Source: Gelatoporia subvermispora B
Taxonomy: Eukaryota; Basidiomycota; Agaricomycetes; Polyporales; Gelatoporiaceae
Assembly (NCBI GenBank): GCA_000320605.2
Contig: KB445809.1
Location: 499,422 to 563,421, forward strand
Direction: 5' to 3'
DNA length: 64,000 nt
In this document: in pieces, positions 10,126 to 20,949 of the stretch
How positions within the stretch are numbered: the stretch's first letter is position 1
Layout of the letters: the number at the start of each line of letters is the position of its first letter
Notes under the pieces: generated by a model
What the model was told of the DNA's origin: nothing
Seen by the model: only the letters and a program-made list of their open reading frames with translations
Database searches by the model: none
Position numbers and translations under genes: made by a program

Positions 10126-13100
10126 TTACCATGCCATTCGGGCGATAATAGACTTCAACATGTGTTATCAGATATTGTTGCAACAATTATAACGACAGGG
10201 CATACCTCCGGATGCGTCCGTACAATGAGCTTTCGAAGCTCATCCATCGTTAAAATGCCCACAGCGAAAGTAAATGGTATACCCCAAAACATGCCCGGGA
10301 TGGGAGTTGTGCCGAAAACGGATTGTAAGCCTTTGCCGTAGAGATTGACTACCGCGATGAGCGCAGTCAGCGTCATACCAACCGGTACCATCAGGTTACG
10401 TCGGGGTCCCCAGAGAGGATTCGATCGTAGTATCGAGACGCGACGGTTGCGAACCGCGAGAAGGCCTCCATACTGCATGAAGACCATCGTAACATAGCTA
10501 AATGACATGCGCCATCAGCTGGGGAATTACTCAGGCGATGATAATCACATACTAGATACATTGGCCCACAGAGACGAAATGGGTGAGCTGGTCATTGGAA
10601 TACCCCTGCCACCCGTCGGTCCACTTGTTGTAGACCAGAATGACCTCGTGAAACCGAAGGTGCTGCTGGGACATGTATAAGAACCACATGCTCATTGCGC
10701 ACGGCCACATCATCAGGCCGATGAACTGGACGAAGTCAGTTGGAGAACACAATTTATGAGACTCAACATACAAGGTAGATCTGGAAGAAGAAGCGCCAGT
10801 CTGTGAGTCGATCAGTTCTTGCATTTCTAGGCTTCCGCAACATAAGGTCTATGTGCCAATTAGTCGTTGTAGCAGGTGCTAAGCGCGTCCACGAAACATA
10901 CCGGCTTCAGGCTTCTCGTACATGAGAGAGATTGACATCACCACGTCGTTAAGGATAGAGAAGCAGACTTGCAGATACGAGCTAAGAGCAAGCTGCATCC
11001 CGAGGAAGACGTTTGCGAACACGGTAATGAACTCTGTGTAGGTCCCAGCCTGGTACCATACACGATTAGAGATGAAGTGACAAATGATCCGTGCAGACGT
11101 ACGGGCATGAGGTACAAGATAACCTTCTTGAGGTTGTCGAAAACCAGGCGACCCATCTCGATGCCAACGACAATCGAGGCGAAGTCGTTGTTTAGAAGGA
11201 CCATTGATGCTAAGAGGATTGAATCTATGAAGATCGTGAGACACCTTCAGCACTTACCAGCATCTTTCGCGACGTCACTCCCACTGCCCATAACGACACC
11301 AATATCACTGGCCTTGAGGGCTGGTGCGTCGTTAACACCGTCGCCGGTGACCGCAACGGTATTATCGCCACGGGCCTTCGTCTCCTCCACAATTCGCAGC
11401 TTCTGCTCGGGGGTCGTTCGAGCGAATACGATCTCCGTGTAGTTGCCAATAACATTGTTCCAGTCCGCGCAAGTGAGCGTTTCGATGTCGTCGCCGGTAA
11501 GCACGAGTGCGCGAACGCCATCTTCGGCCAAGGGCTTGATGTCATGCACGTACGATTTATTGAAGCGGTCGGCGCTGGCGGAGTTGCGCATTTCGCTTAT
11601 TGTATCGACCTTCTCCTGCGAGATAATCCCAACCTACAGGAAATAGTGTCAGACTCGGGGGTCTCCAAAGTACTCAAACATACTTGGCGGGCGATCGCCA
11701 ACGCCGTAAGCTTGAAGTCGCCTGTGACCATGAAAACCCGTACACCGGCGCGACGAATAATAGATACTGCATCCTTCACGTCGGGTCGCGGTGGGTCTCT
11801 GATGCCGATAAGGCCAACGAGCGTGAGGTTCTGCATTTCCGTATACATGGCCTCCTCGATGTCGTTCGGGTTCCCGCGTTCGAAATCAATCTTCAGCGGC
11901 TCGGAAGACAGTGAACGGCGGCAGAGCACAAGCACGCGCTGTCCCTGACCACTCCATTCGGCCTGAAGAGCATTGAGTTGATTGCGCATGGCATTGTCGA
12001 GGACATGGGGCTGGCCGTTGGCATCGAGTGCGTGTGAGCAAGCGGGGAAGAGGACGTCCGGCGCGCCTTTGACGAGCATCCACACCTCCTGGGCAGCCTC
12101 GTCTGGGGCGCTGTGCTCGCGGACGACCGTAAGCATCCACTTATTGCGCGAGTTGAAGGGGATCTCAAACAGCTGTTGGTGAGCATTGACGAGCGTCTTG
12201 CAGTCGGTGACCGGTACAGATTCGGCGAAGCGCAGTATAGCAGTGTCGGTCGCGTCGCCCTTGATCTGACGCTCCTCAATAGGCACATCAACTTCATCCG
12301 AATGCTCGAATCTGGCACCGTTGCAGAGCCGCGACACCATGTGGAGGTGCTTGAGAGAAGTCGGCACCGATGAGCCGGTCCTGAGACGACTCTGGATATC
12401 CTCAATTGAGAATTGCTCATCCACAAATGCGATGTTCTGGACGGACTTAAAGCGCAGCATGGTTAGTCACCCTCCCTAATACGAGCGATAAGACGTACCA
12501 TCTTCCCCATGGTGAGAGTCCCCGTCTTGTCGGAACAGAGCACAGACATGCAGCCCAAAGTTTCGATAGTAGCAAGATTTTTCACCAGGACGCTTCGCTT
12601 TGCCATGCGTCGTGCGACAATTGTCAACGAAAGAGCGACACAAACGGGCAGGCCCTGTAAGGATATCAGCAAATGATACAATAAATCACGAGGTACACAT
12701 ACCTGAGGGACAAATGCTGTAAGGCACCCGATGGAGTTGATGATAGCACCGCTAGCGGTTTCGAACCCAGGGAAGCTCGTGCGCAGCCATGCCGCCCATA
12801 CGATGATTGAGATGATGAATAGACTGAGTGCGACGGCTGAGATAATCTTTGTGAAGAACCACACCTCGCGCTGGACGGTGGTCAGCTTGAATTTGGTCTC
12901 TCCTGACATGGATACGATCTGGCCCATGACGGAGCGGTCGCCAATAGCGAAGACTATGCCGAGGCAGGTACCCTGCACGACGAAAGTCGAAGTGAGAGCG
13001 AGGTTGCGCGTCTCGAGGGCGTTGTCTGAAGTCGCATCGACTGAACCGGGGATCATGTCACTAGTGGCCATATGAGATGATGCGAGACTAAGGGAAGGTG

Positions 13101-13926
13101 GTGAAAGACTACCTTTCGCCGGTGAGGAGAGAGCGGTCGAAGCGGACATCGCTTGAGGTTTCAATGAGCCGTAGATCCGCAGGCACCCGGTCTCCCATTG
13201 ACAATGAGATAAGGTCTCCTACGACCACGTCGGACGCGGGGATAGTCTCACGCTTGCCGTCACGTATAACATTCGCTTCCTCCGCGATGAGGGACTTGAT
13301 TGATTTCATGATTCGGGACGCGTGCCAGTCCACCCATGCATAGAACGTCGCCGAGATTATGATGACCAGCAACTGGTCCCAGGTAATCAGCCGTGTTTAC
13401 CACTTCATGCAATGAACGACGTACAAGGAGGACAGCCACACCGAGATTGAACGCCGCTGGGTCCGCACCTCCGAGAGGCTGATACGATAGCTAGTTGACC
13501 TTGGTGTGGGTTAGAATTCTTTGCTACTAGGTGAGGATACGAACCAAAGTCACGATGAAGGCAATCCACATCAGGAAGTTGAAGCCGCCGAACACATAGT
13601 TCAGCGCCTTCTTCCAGTAGTGGGTCGGCGGCGGGGAGATGACGTTTCTACCGAGCTTCGCCTTGCGGTGGACCGCCTCGGGATCCAGTCCAAGCGTCGG
13701 GGACGTAGAATACTTCGTATAGAGTTCTTGTAATGGTAACAAGTGGGCATCTATACTACGGATAGCGGAGCCGGGTTCAACGCTGGGCTGCGCCTGCGCG
13801 GATCCCTTTGAATCCTCTTCCTCGAGACGGATTGAGAGCGTCCGATACCTATGAACACATGAAAAGGTCAATGACTGGGTACGTTATTGAATGAGTCGAC
13901 TCGCTGTATCTGCACGGAGTATTCAT
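10126..13926 (-). CDS. P-type ATPase, Na+/K+-ATPase alpha-like (class IIC)
   Basis: Multi-exon membrane cation pump of roughly 1,050 aa, interrupted by many short introns. In order on the minus strand: N-terminal [18 protein letters not shown] and LFGG-type segment before M1 (13.8-13.5 kb), TGES actuator motif (13.1 kb), VMGQI, phosphorylation motif [13 protein letters not shown] (12.5 kb), nucleotide-binding KGAPD (12.05 kb), MVTGD, hinge TGDGVNDAP (11.3 kb), then M5-M10. It ends after [13 protein letters not shown] plus a short last exon. These features match class IIC alpha subunits better than ENA or SERCA pumps. The M4 ion-site motif reads FVPQGL instead of the usual PEGL. The ion moved is therefore uncertain. 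The start is uncertain: ATGs at 13942 and 13926 are both candidates, and only the latter keeps frame with simple splicing. Confidence 0.85.
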
Positions 13927-15582
13927 CAGGAGCGGCGGCCATGGGAGCGGTGGATTGTGCAAATTGGGTGGTCGCTTGCGCAGCTTTATAGAGGGCTGGA
14001 GAACATTCCAACCGTTATCTACACGATGTGTAATATCAGACTTTAACCGCGCAAAGTGTCAGGGGCAATGCGGGGTTTTCGCCATTCCACTCACTCCAGG
14101 ACGACTGTCCCACACATGGACAAGCTTGATGTGCCACTCCAAATACTACCAAGCTGTTGCGCACGAGAGTAGAACAATGCTCTGGAGTCGGGATGTGGAG
14201 TGAAACGAGACGGGCCCCGCCAGCTGGCGGAATCAGAAAGGAAGAGCATTTTTGCTGCTCGCTGAACTTGATTCCATAACACCCTGTGGGCTTTCCTAGC
14301 ACGAGCACTCGGCGACCATCGCTCTACCTCGCACGATTAGTGCTGCCTCTATTTCACACAACGATACGGCACATACCAAGATCCGATGATGCCAGGCACT
14401 CTGTCGGGCGGGCAAGGCATTGGCCCTAGTAGGATACAGAGGCGGCAAGCGAACACCACACCGAGCTCGCTGTCTGTCTTAGAAGTGATAGACAGATATG
14501 GGAAAAGTCAGAAGAACACATGGGTCCGTGCACTTACGCCATGTACCCCGTAACATGATAGGCAAAAGGTCCCCCGAAAGTGGCCACGGTAGGGAATAGC
14601 GAAAAAGGCGCAAAGGCGCGGAAGACCTAGCCACTGATGCGGGGCAACAGCGGCAGCTGAATGATGGGCTCGAGGTTTGAGCCATCTCCGAAATGCCGTG
14701 AACCTCTGACGGAAAAGGCAGGGATCGATAAACAAATTGCGAAAGTTCGTAAGTAGATGCGGCGCGTGGAACAAAACCTCCTTTACAAGCGTGGTGTTTG
14801 AATCTGGCGTCATGTCTATGGCAAGTCATGGACACTCTGCAAATGGGCGAACCGTACAGCCGAAGGGTGGCGTTCGAATGCACTACTCCTCAATAGTGCG
14901 TGGCATAAGGCAACAGGAACGGCGACCTATTCGTGGAGGCATAGCCCGGTAGCGCTGGTGAACCCGTCAGATAGGGGTGAGAAGCGGGAATACAGCAGCA
15001 AGCTGCTAGTTTGTCCATTGATCTGAGAAGCGTCAGGAATTTGTGCGATGGGCTCGTCTTTGAGCAATAGACGAGGCTAGTCACAGGAGGATAAGTTCGT
15101 GCGCGTTGAGTCCTTGGAAAAGTAGGAGTCATATCCACAACGGCACCAGAAAGACAGATGCATGTCATGGCTCTTTGTACAGCACATGGTTCGTAGGTTG
15201 GCTTGCGTCCCAATCGACATACCAATGTGCAATTGAAGTGCGTTTCCGCGAAGACTGTGGCGGCCACTCCAGATAAGTCGGCGATAAAATCTTCTCCGCC
15301 TGACAGTGTACTGGTGGAGTCTGCTCGACGCGGTTCGGAGTGGCTATCATCCCGGGAAGCAAGACGCAGCGCATTGCTGACTGGGATCTAGACGAGGCGC
15401 TTTCCCTCAAGATTAATTTGTTCTTGCATGCGGGCTTGACGCTGAGTTTATCCAGTATTTCAGCACATCTTCATAGCTTGCAACAACATAAAACACTGGG
15501 CATTGGCGGAAACCGCCATCTGGGAGAACATCCATTGACCGATATGCTCAGATCCAAGAGTCAAGACAAGGCTAATACCTAT
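13927..15582. other. Long intergenic region
   Basis: About 1.65 kb between the ATPase start and the citrate carrier stop. Only short unremarkable open frames were found. It presumably includes the ATPase promoter. Confidence 0.4.
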
Positions 15583-17002
15583 CTATGTGCTCTCTCGGCC
15601 ACCGATGAGTTTTATCACATTCTCGTAAACCGTGAAGACAATTCCTCCACTCAACTGCAAGTGATCCTGAGCGAAAAGCAGCAATGGAGCGAAGTTGTAC
15701 TTACCACCAATCGTGCTAACCGTGGTGTCGTACCAGTCCAGAACCGTAGAAGTCCCTCTTCCGTGAAGATACGGTAGGCACAGTGGAACGAATTGCGGTA
15801 TGCTTGTCGCGCTTCAAGTGATTGCATTCTCGTCTTGATTACGCTGGATCGTGGAACTTTCTGAGGGCTTTTCGTACAGATGTCGAAGACTATGACGCTT
15901 ACTCCAATGGCATCGTTGTGTAAACTGTCACCAGTCCCGCGATAGCACCGATTCCAAAGGTGACCCCGCTGGACAAAGATTGTCCTGCTGGCATCGTCCC
16001 TTGTACCATTTGCTTCAACGTGGTGTAAGTCGTGAAGCGTATGGCAGAATTCGCCCCTATGACATGATATAATTAACTCCGGAACGTTTGGGAGCAGCGG
16101 CTAGTAGGTACCTTGGCGCATCATCTGGCGAGAGCGTTGAGCATTACATACAATGAGACATGATTGTATGAGATACTCACGACAGGGAAAAGACCACGGT
16201 AGATGCCCCGGATACCTTCTTCGCGTACAATGGTTGCTGTACCGTGCATGAGACCTCGGAACCTTGGGTTTGGGCTCTTTGCGTCGTCAATGAGTTTCGT
16301 TCTGGGACAGTCACTGTAAGTGATCGCAGCTGGAAAGAAACACGTAATACAAACTTAATGGTCTCCGACGGTGTGACAGCAAAGACGGCCTCCATCATAC
16401 CAGCGCCAAGACCGGCTAGGGTACACTTAGTGATTTGAGCATGCGTTTGACTTCGGGCGACTCATACCTAGAAGGCTTCTTGGTGCAGAGACCCGGCCCT
16501 GCGTCCACATGAGGGCAAGATTAAGGTGCATATAGGCAAGTATACCGCACCTCAGAGTCCGCGAGCATGTGCTTGAACTGGTCATACGAGATGAACCGCA
16601 CACCAGCCTTCACGGAATTCCCTGTTCGTCGGTTGAGCATTCCCATTCGCATGAGACAACCATACACTCAGGCAACTTGCCTACAACCAAGGCCATACAT
16701 CCCGAATACAGGCCAGCTACGCCCTTGGTGCGAAGCGTATTGCGGATAATCGCCAGGGGACTCTCGCGCTACTCGTCGGCTTCTCAACGACTGTTCACTT
16801 TGTTCTAGTCCTACGCATGGCGCGCACCTTCCCGCTAAATTGGGACCGTGTCTTGACGAATTCGGTAGGATAAGTCACGAAACTGAGTATCTGGAACGAT
16901 TTAACGATGATCTGGACGCATTGCACCGACTACTTACGCCTCCACCGCGCCTGCGGTGCTCCCCGCGATCAGCGAGTGTAAGGGCTTTTCTCTCTTCGAC
17001 AT
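15583..17002 (-). CDS. CTP1: Mitochondrial citrate/tricarboxylate carrier
   Basis: Inner-membrane carrier of the SLC25 family exporting citrate in exchange for malate or another tricarboxylate. About ten exons give roughly 300 aa. Three repeats each carry a P-x-[DE]-x-x-[KR]-like signature: YPTEFVKTR, TPSETIN and MPLDVIKTR. Diagnostic segments include MSKREKPLHSLIAGSTAG, GVAGLYSGCMALVVGNSVK, GLGAGMMEAVFAVTPSET, GIRGIYRGLFPVMMRQG, RMQSLEARQAYRNSFHCA and TGTTPRLARLV. One exon is 14 nt (ATGATGCGCCAAGG). The intron 16622-16680 begins with GC, required to keep GNSVKAGVRF in frame. The second signature has Asn where Lys/Arg is usual, but this depends on the predicted splice. It shares a 240-bp upstream region with HEM4. 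Confidence 0.9.
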
Positions 17003-17243
17003 CCCAGGTTTTCAATCGTATAGAACTTTGAATTTAGAGGCTTGGAATATGATACTAGGAGGAATGGTCACTTGAAGGTGGCGGATGGAGGTGAACAGAG
17101 CCTGTAGCGGGCGCGTTTGGTTTAGCGCGTGCCGAACTTGACTCTGATATCATCCATGTGAAGACGACTCTACCAGGCCCCGTTCTTCTGGGAATGGGCG
17201 ATCTAAATTCTTCTCGTTATCTCTCAGCCTCATAGACTCTCAA
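17003..17243. promoter_or_regulatory. Divergent promoter, citrate carrier / HEM4
   Basis: A 241-bp region separates the two divergent start codons and must hold both promoters. Shared control is possible but not shown. Confidence 0.55.
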
Positions 17244-18228
17244 ATGGTGAACGTACTGCTACTGAGGTCGACTCCGCAAGATGGCCCCGACAAGTACGAG
17301 GAGGCGTTTCGCGCTCGCGGGTACAACCCAGTCTCAGTACCGGTGCTAGAGACGGTGCTGAAGAACATTGAGAACCTCAGAGACGTTATACTTGAGGGAC
17401 CCGCTCGGAGATCATATGGTGGTGTTATTGTCACTAGCGCAAGAGCATGCGAGGCGTGGAGGGCAACTATGCAGAGGATCGTCAAGGAAAGCCCCGCTTC
17501 TTCAGAGCAAGGAGGGCGAGCTATAACCGGGAGCCATTCGACGTTCGGTCCCAACACCTCTCTAGTCAACTGGTCGACCGTCTCATTCTATGTAGTTGGC
17601 GAAGCCACCGCCAAGGCCCTCTCAGACATCGTTGAGGCGTTCCCCTCATCTCCTTACGCCCCCCGCGATGTCCGTGGCGCCGCCGAGTCCGGCACAAGCG
17701 ACCGCCTCGCCAACTTCATCTTAGAAGACCTGAAAGACACGAGTGGCAGCAGGCAGCTCCTATACCTCACGGGGGACAAGAACCGAGACACCCTGCCGAA
17801 GATCCTGGCAGGCGGTGGTTTCACGCTCGAGTCGCTTCAAGTATACGAGACGCAGGGCTCTTCCACATTTGCGGAAGATCTACGACAGGCATTGTCGTCG
17901 AATATATCCAGTGAGACCATTGTGTGATAGCTCTGATATGATACTCAGATGCGAAGCAGGTTCCGACCGCTGGTGGCTTGTCTACTTCGCGCCGTCCGCA
18001 GCGGACTTCGTCACGCCTACCTTACGAGAATACTTCGCACTTCGAGATGTTGATTCGGACAGGACCGGGGATGCTCACCTGATGAGACCCAGGATAGCTG
18101 CCATCGGGCCGACGACATCGACATTCCTCCGTGATACACTCCGCTTGCATGTCGATGTCGTTCCCCCTCGTCCTTCTGCGGATGCATTGGTCTCTGCGAT
18201 AAGGAACATCGACGACAGTGCATTATGA
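17244..18228 (+). CDS. HEM4: Uroporphyrinogen-III synthase
   Basis: Cyclises hydroxymethylbilane to uroporphyrinogen III in cytosolic heme synthesis. Exons 17244-17910 and 17960-18228 join in phase 1 across a 49-nt intron, giving 311 aa, slightly longer than typical (about 260-290 aa). Family features are the N-terminal VLLLRSTPQ, VPVLETV, GGVIVTSARACEAW, VGEATAKAL, the central LLYLTGDKNRDTLP with YETQ, then WWLVYFAPSAADF, IAAIGPTTSTFLRD and VVPPRPSADALVSAI. These form the two-lobed HemD fold. The acceptor follows GCGAAGCAG. The more upstream CTCAG would break the frame. Low primary sequence conservation is normal for this enzyme, but motif order is clear. Confidence 0.9.
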
Positions 18229-18469
18229 TGATGACTCCGGAAAGGCTGGCATTATGAATCATGGAGTGTAATTACGCGTGGGATTATCGTGAAGGTATAA
18301 TACTTAGTTGTGAGGTATCCTGTGTATTCAGAGGTGTACAAGTCCCAGGTGTGTAGGCTGGAGATACACAGATGTCCGAGATCCAATACAATGCGCAAGG
18401 CGGATTAAGGGGTCATCTCCCATTGGCGTCCATGAAATGCGCCAGTGTCTACTAGTCGTTCATTCCTCG

Positions 18470-20212
18470 TCAGGTCTTCTCAGTCAAGCTGTAGTTGCTG
18501 GATGATCCGGAGAAATCCTGAGAGGCTGTTGCGTACATCTGTTCCAACGAGTCTTGCGAATGCGACCGTGACGCAGGTCCAAGGCTCTCCAGTCTGCGCG
18601 GGACGCAAGACGGCCTGTAGGTCGGCGACATGTCGCGGCTGGGTGGGTACTCCACGTCCGGGGAGACAAGCGGTACCGAGTCTTCGGGGACGGACAGTGA
18701 GCGCGTAGCAAGCACGGAGGACGAGTCGCTGCCGGACGTGTCGCCGCGCGTCATGAGGGGAGGCATAGTGAGCTGTTCGCAGCTCTCCGACGCAGTGAAC
18801 ATGGCGGCAGCGAGTTGCGTGGTCGGCGAAGCGGTCTCGAGGCGACTGTTGGCTTCCTCTTGCAGCAGCGCAGGGTCGATCGGGACCCCACGACCTGCGG
18901 ACGGGCCGAAAGGATCGTCGTCGGCATCACCTAAGCAAGGAGCGCCATCGGGAGTCTCCCGCCACTGGTTGATGACCAGGTGGTTAGCATAAGGAGAGAG
19001 GTGGACATCGCTGGGGCCAATGAACATTGACTGCATGGCTGGCGATCTCAGACCCACCCCTTCGGATAGTGGGCGCATGAGATGTGGGGGAGCTCGCCCG
19101 ATCGGGTGCAGGCTTTCGTGCTGCAGCACGCCATCGGCGCTGACGAACCTCTGTGGGCGCGGGGCCACGATATCAGCAGCAGTGTTGCCACGGAGCATCC
19201 AGGGGACCTCAGTGCCCCATTGCGAAGGTTCCCGAGAGTAATGTGAGGGTTGCCATCCAGTGCGTAAGCCGTCCTCGGAACCCGCCATATCAAGACCAGG
19301 CGTCGGAGACCAAGAGCCGTTCGCGTACATAGCAGCCTTCTCGGGGTTGAGGAAGTAGTGGCCTTCGTCCGAGTTATTGACGAGATCCTTCGCGGGTAGA
19401 GAGACACTGTATGCCGTGGCAGAAGAGCTCGAGCGCACCATCGAGAACGGTTTGACGTCGGCATCACGCAGAGCCAGCTCAGGCATGGGACGGACCCGGG
19501 GATCATATGGCTCCGGAGCCAGATTGTTCATCGAGAGCGCCAGCGACATTCTGCCCGTCTTCTTGAAGACACACGTCGGGCACGCCTTCACGAACTGCGA
19601 GATGAGCTCTTTCGGGATCCAGGAGTAGTGCTCCCGGATAACGGCCGTGGTCTTGTCGCGTCCCCCGTGGTTGGCAAGTTGATGGCAATAGCAGAGCACA
19701 TCGTAGATCTGGTCCTTGAGCGCAGCCGGGCGGTTTTCGTGCAGGACCACGGGTAAGGCGCGCTCGATCCCGAGCGACTCCATTTCCGCGGGCGAGAGGC
19801 CAGAGTGGGGATGAGAGAGCACGAACATCTTCCGCACCCACCACCGGAACTGAGGTGTACCTATCTTTTGCGAGTTCGGCTCGTGAAGCACATCCCAGAT
19901 CTTGTCGAACAGTCCTTGAGACAACAGAGCCTTCTCCCGCTTGCGAGGGTGCAGCGACCGGATGTACTCATCTTCAATAACCAGGTACTGTGCGCGAGAC
20001 GGCAGTCCGAGGTTAGCAGGCGAGTCTGCGGCTGAAGTCGATTCTTGCGTGGTGCATTGCGACGTTAGGGACGGGCACGACATATCCAACTCGCTTTCAT
20101 TTGAGGCTGCAGACCTCTTGACCTTCATTGACTGAGGGCTTGCCGTTCCATAGGGCTTCGCTGCGTTGAGCCTAGCACGCCGGAGTTCCTGGCGCCTTGT
20201 GCGCGGCGACAT
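18470..20212 (-). CDS. Integrase-type zinc-finger protein, no catalytic core
   Basis: Single-exon gene, 580 aa. Residues about 95-215 hold a conserved region ending in an HHCC zinc-binding module like that of retroviral and Gypsy integrases: CYCHQLANHGGRDKT, then ACPTCVFKK. No DDE catalytic core, reverse transcriptase or LTR follows. The C-terminal 350 residues are Ser/Pro-rich and probably disordered, with a few acidic patches. The N-terminus is basic (SPRTRRQELRRARLNA). The arrangement suggests a host protein that has kept only the zinc finger of an integrase, perhaps for DNA or protein binding. I recall similar single-exon proteins in other basidiomycetes but cannot verify orthology. Neighbouring genes are housekeeping, consistent with a host gene rather than an element. 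Confidence 0.7.
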   Translation of the reverse strand: MSPRTRRQELRRARLNAAKPYGTASPQSMKVKRSAASNESELDMSCPSLTSQCTTQESTSAADSPANLGLPSRAQYLVIEDEYIRSLHPRKREKALLSQGLFDKIWDVLHEPNSQKIGTPQFRWWVRKMFVLSHPHSGLSPAEMESLGIERALPVVLHENRPAALKDQIYDVLCYCHQLANHGGRDKTTAVIREHYSWIPKELISQFVKACPTCVFKKTGRMSLALSMNNLAPEPYDPRVRPMPELALRDADVKPFSMVRSSSSATAYSVSLPAKDLVNNSDEGHYFLNPEKAAMYANGSWSPTPGLDMAGSEDGLRTGWQPSHYSREPSQWGTEVPWMLRGNTAADIVAPRPQRFVSADGVLQHESLHPIGRAPPHLMRPLSEGVGLRSPAMQSMFIGPSDVHLSPYANHLVINQWRETPDGAPCLGDADDDPFGPSAGRGVPIDPALLQEEANSRLETASPTTQLAAAMFTASESCEQLTMPPLMTRGDTSGSDSSSVLATRSLSVPEDSVPLVSPDVEYPPSRDMSPTYRPSCVPRRLESLGPASRSHSQDSLEQMYATASQDFSGSSSNYSLTEKT

Positions 20213-20949
20213 ATTACACGGAAATCGGGGTAGTTTGTGTAGAAAGAATGTAGGATAATATAGAAATTACGCCGAGAGGACCCGCTCTCAGACTACGAGC
20301 ATAGAGTATAAGCAAGAAGAGGATAGAGGAGGCTGGCAAGCAACCGTGGAGCTAAATGAACATCTCAATCCGATGTACACCGTCAGCCACCCCGATCTCA
20401 TCCACCTAATTTGGATTCAAACCGAGCTGGCCAGTCATATTTCTTTCAGACCATAGATCGCCGCATGCTAGGGAGAAAAGCAAGGCAATATGCATATTTT
20501 CTCATCATACGACCTGGTATATCATTTATATGAGGGGATGCGAGAATGCATGTATATACGACGTGGCAGTATGATTCCTCCGATACCGGTGACGACACTT
20601 GAGAACACAGCAAGAAAAACGGCGAGAGAAAGTCTGGTATGTCCGCAACGGAAGAACGAGATGATCACATTGCCGCGAATAAGACAAGTGTATGCAGTGC
20701 GTGGGGCATTGCCATAACGGATAAATGGACATAGAGTGCCGAGACAGAGACGGGGAGAAACTAGAAAATACTATAGGGAGGGACGGATGCTCAGGCAAGC
20801 TGAGCAATTAAGAAGTGGTATTGGTAGTTGCATGGAAATGAGAGAGATACCGGACCTTGTTGGATGCAGAGTCACAGGCGGGGGGCGGATAAAAAGCCGA
20901 GGTATAAGTCTTACTCAACGTTGCAAATCGGCACGCCTGCATGGGCTAG
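20213..20949. other. Intergenic
   Basis: Holds the upstream region of the zinc-finger gene and the 3' end of the kinase gene. No gene was recognised. Confidence 0.5.

Noticed and set aside
10126..13926. ENA-type Na+ pump or SERCA Ca2+ pump
   Set aside because: The N-terminal [10 protein letters not shown] / [10 protein letters not shown] layout, TGESD...LETRN and the DELRK-type C-terminus fit class IIC Na+/K+-ATPase alpha subunits better.
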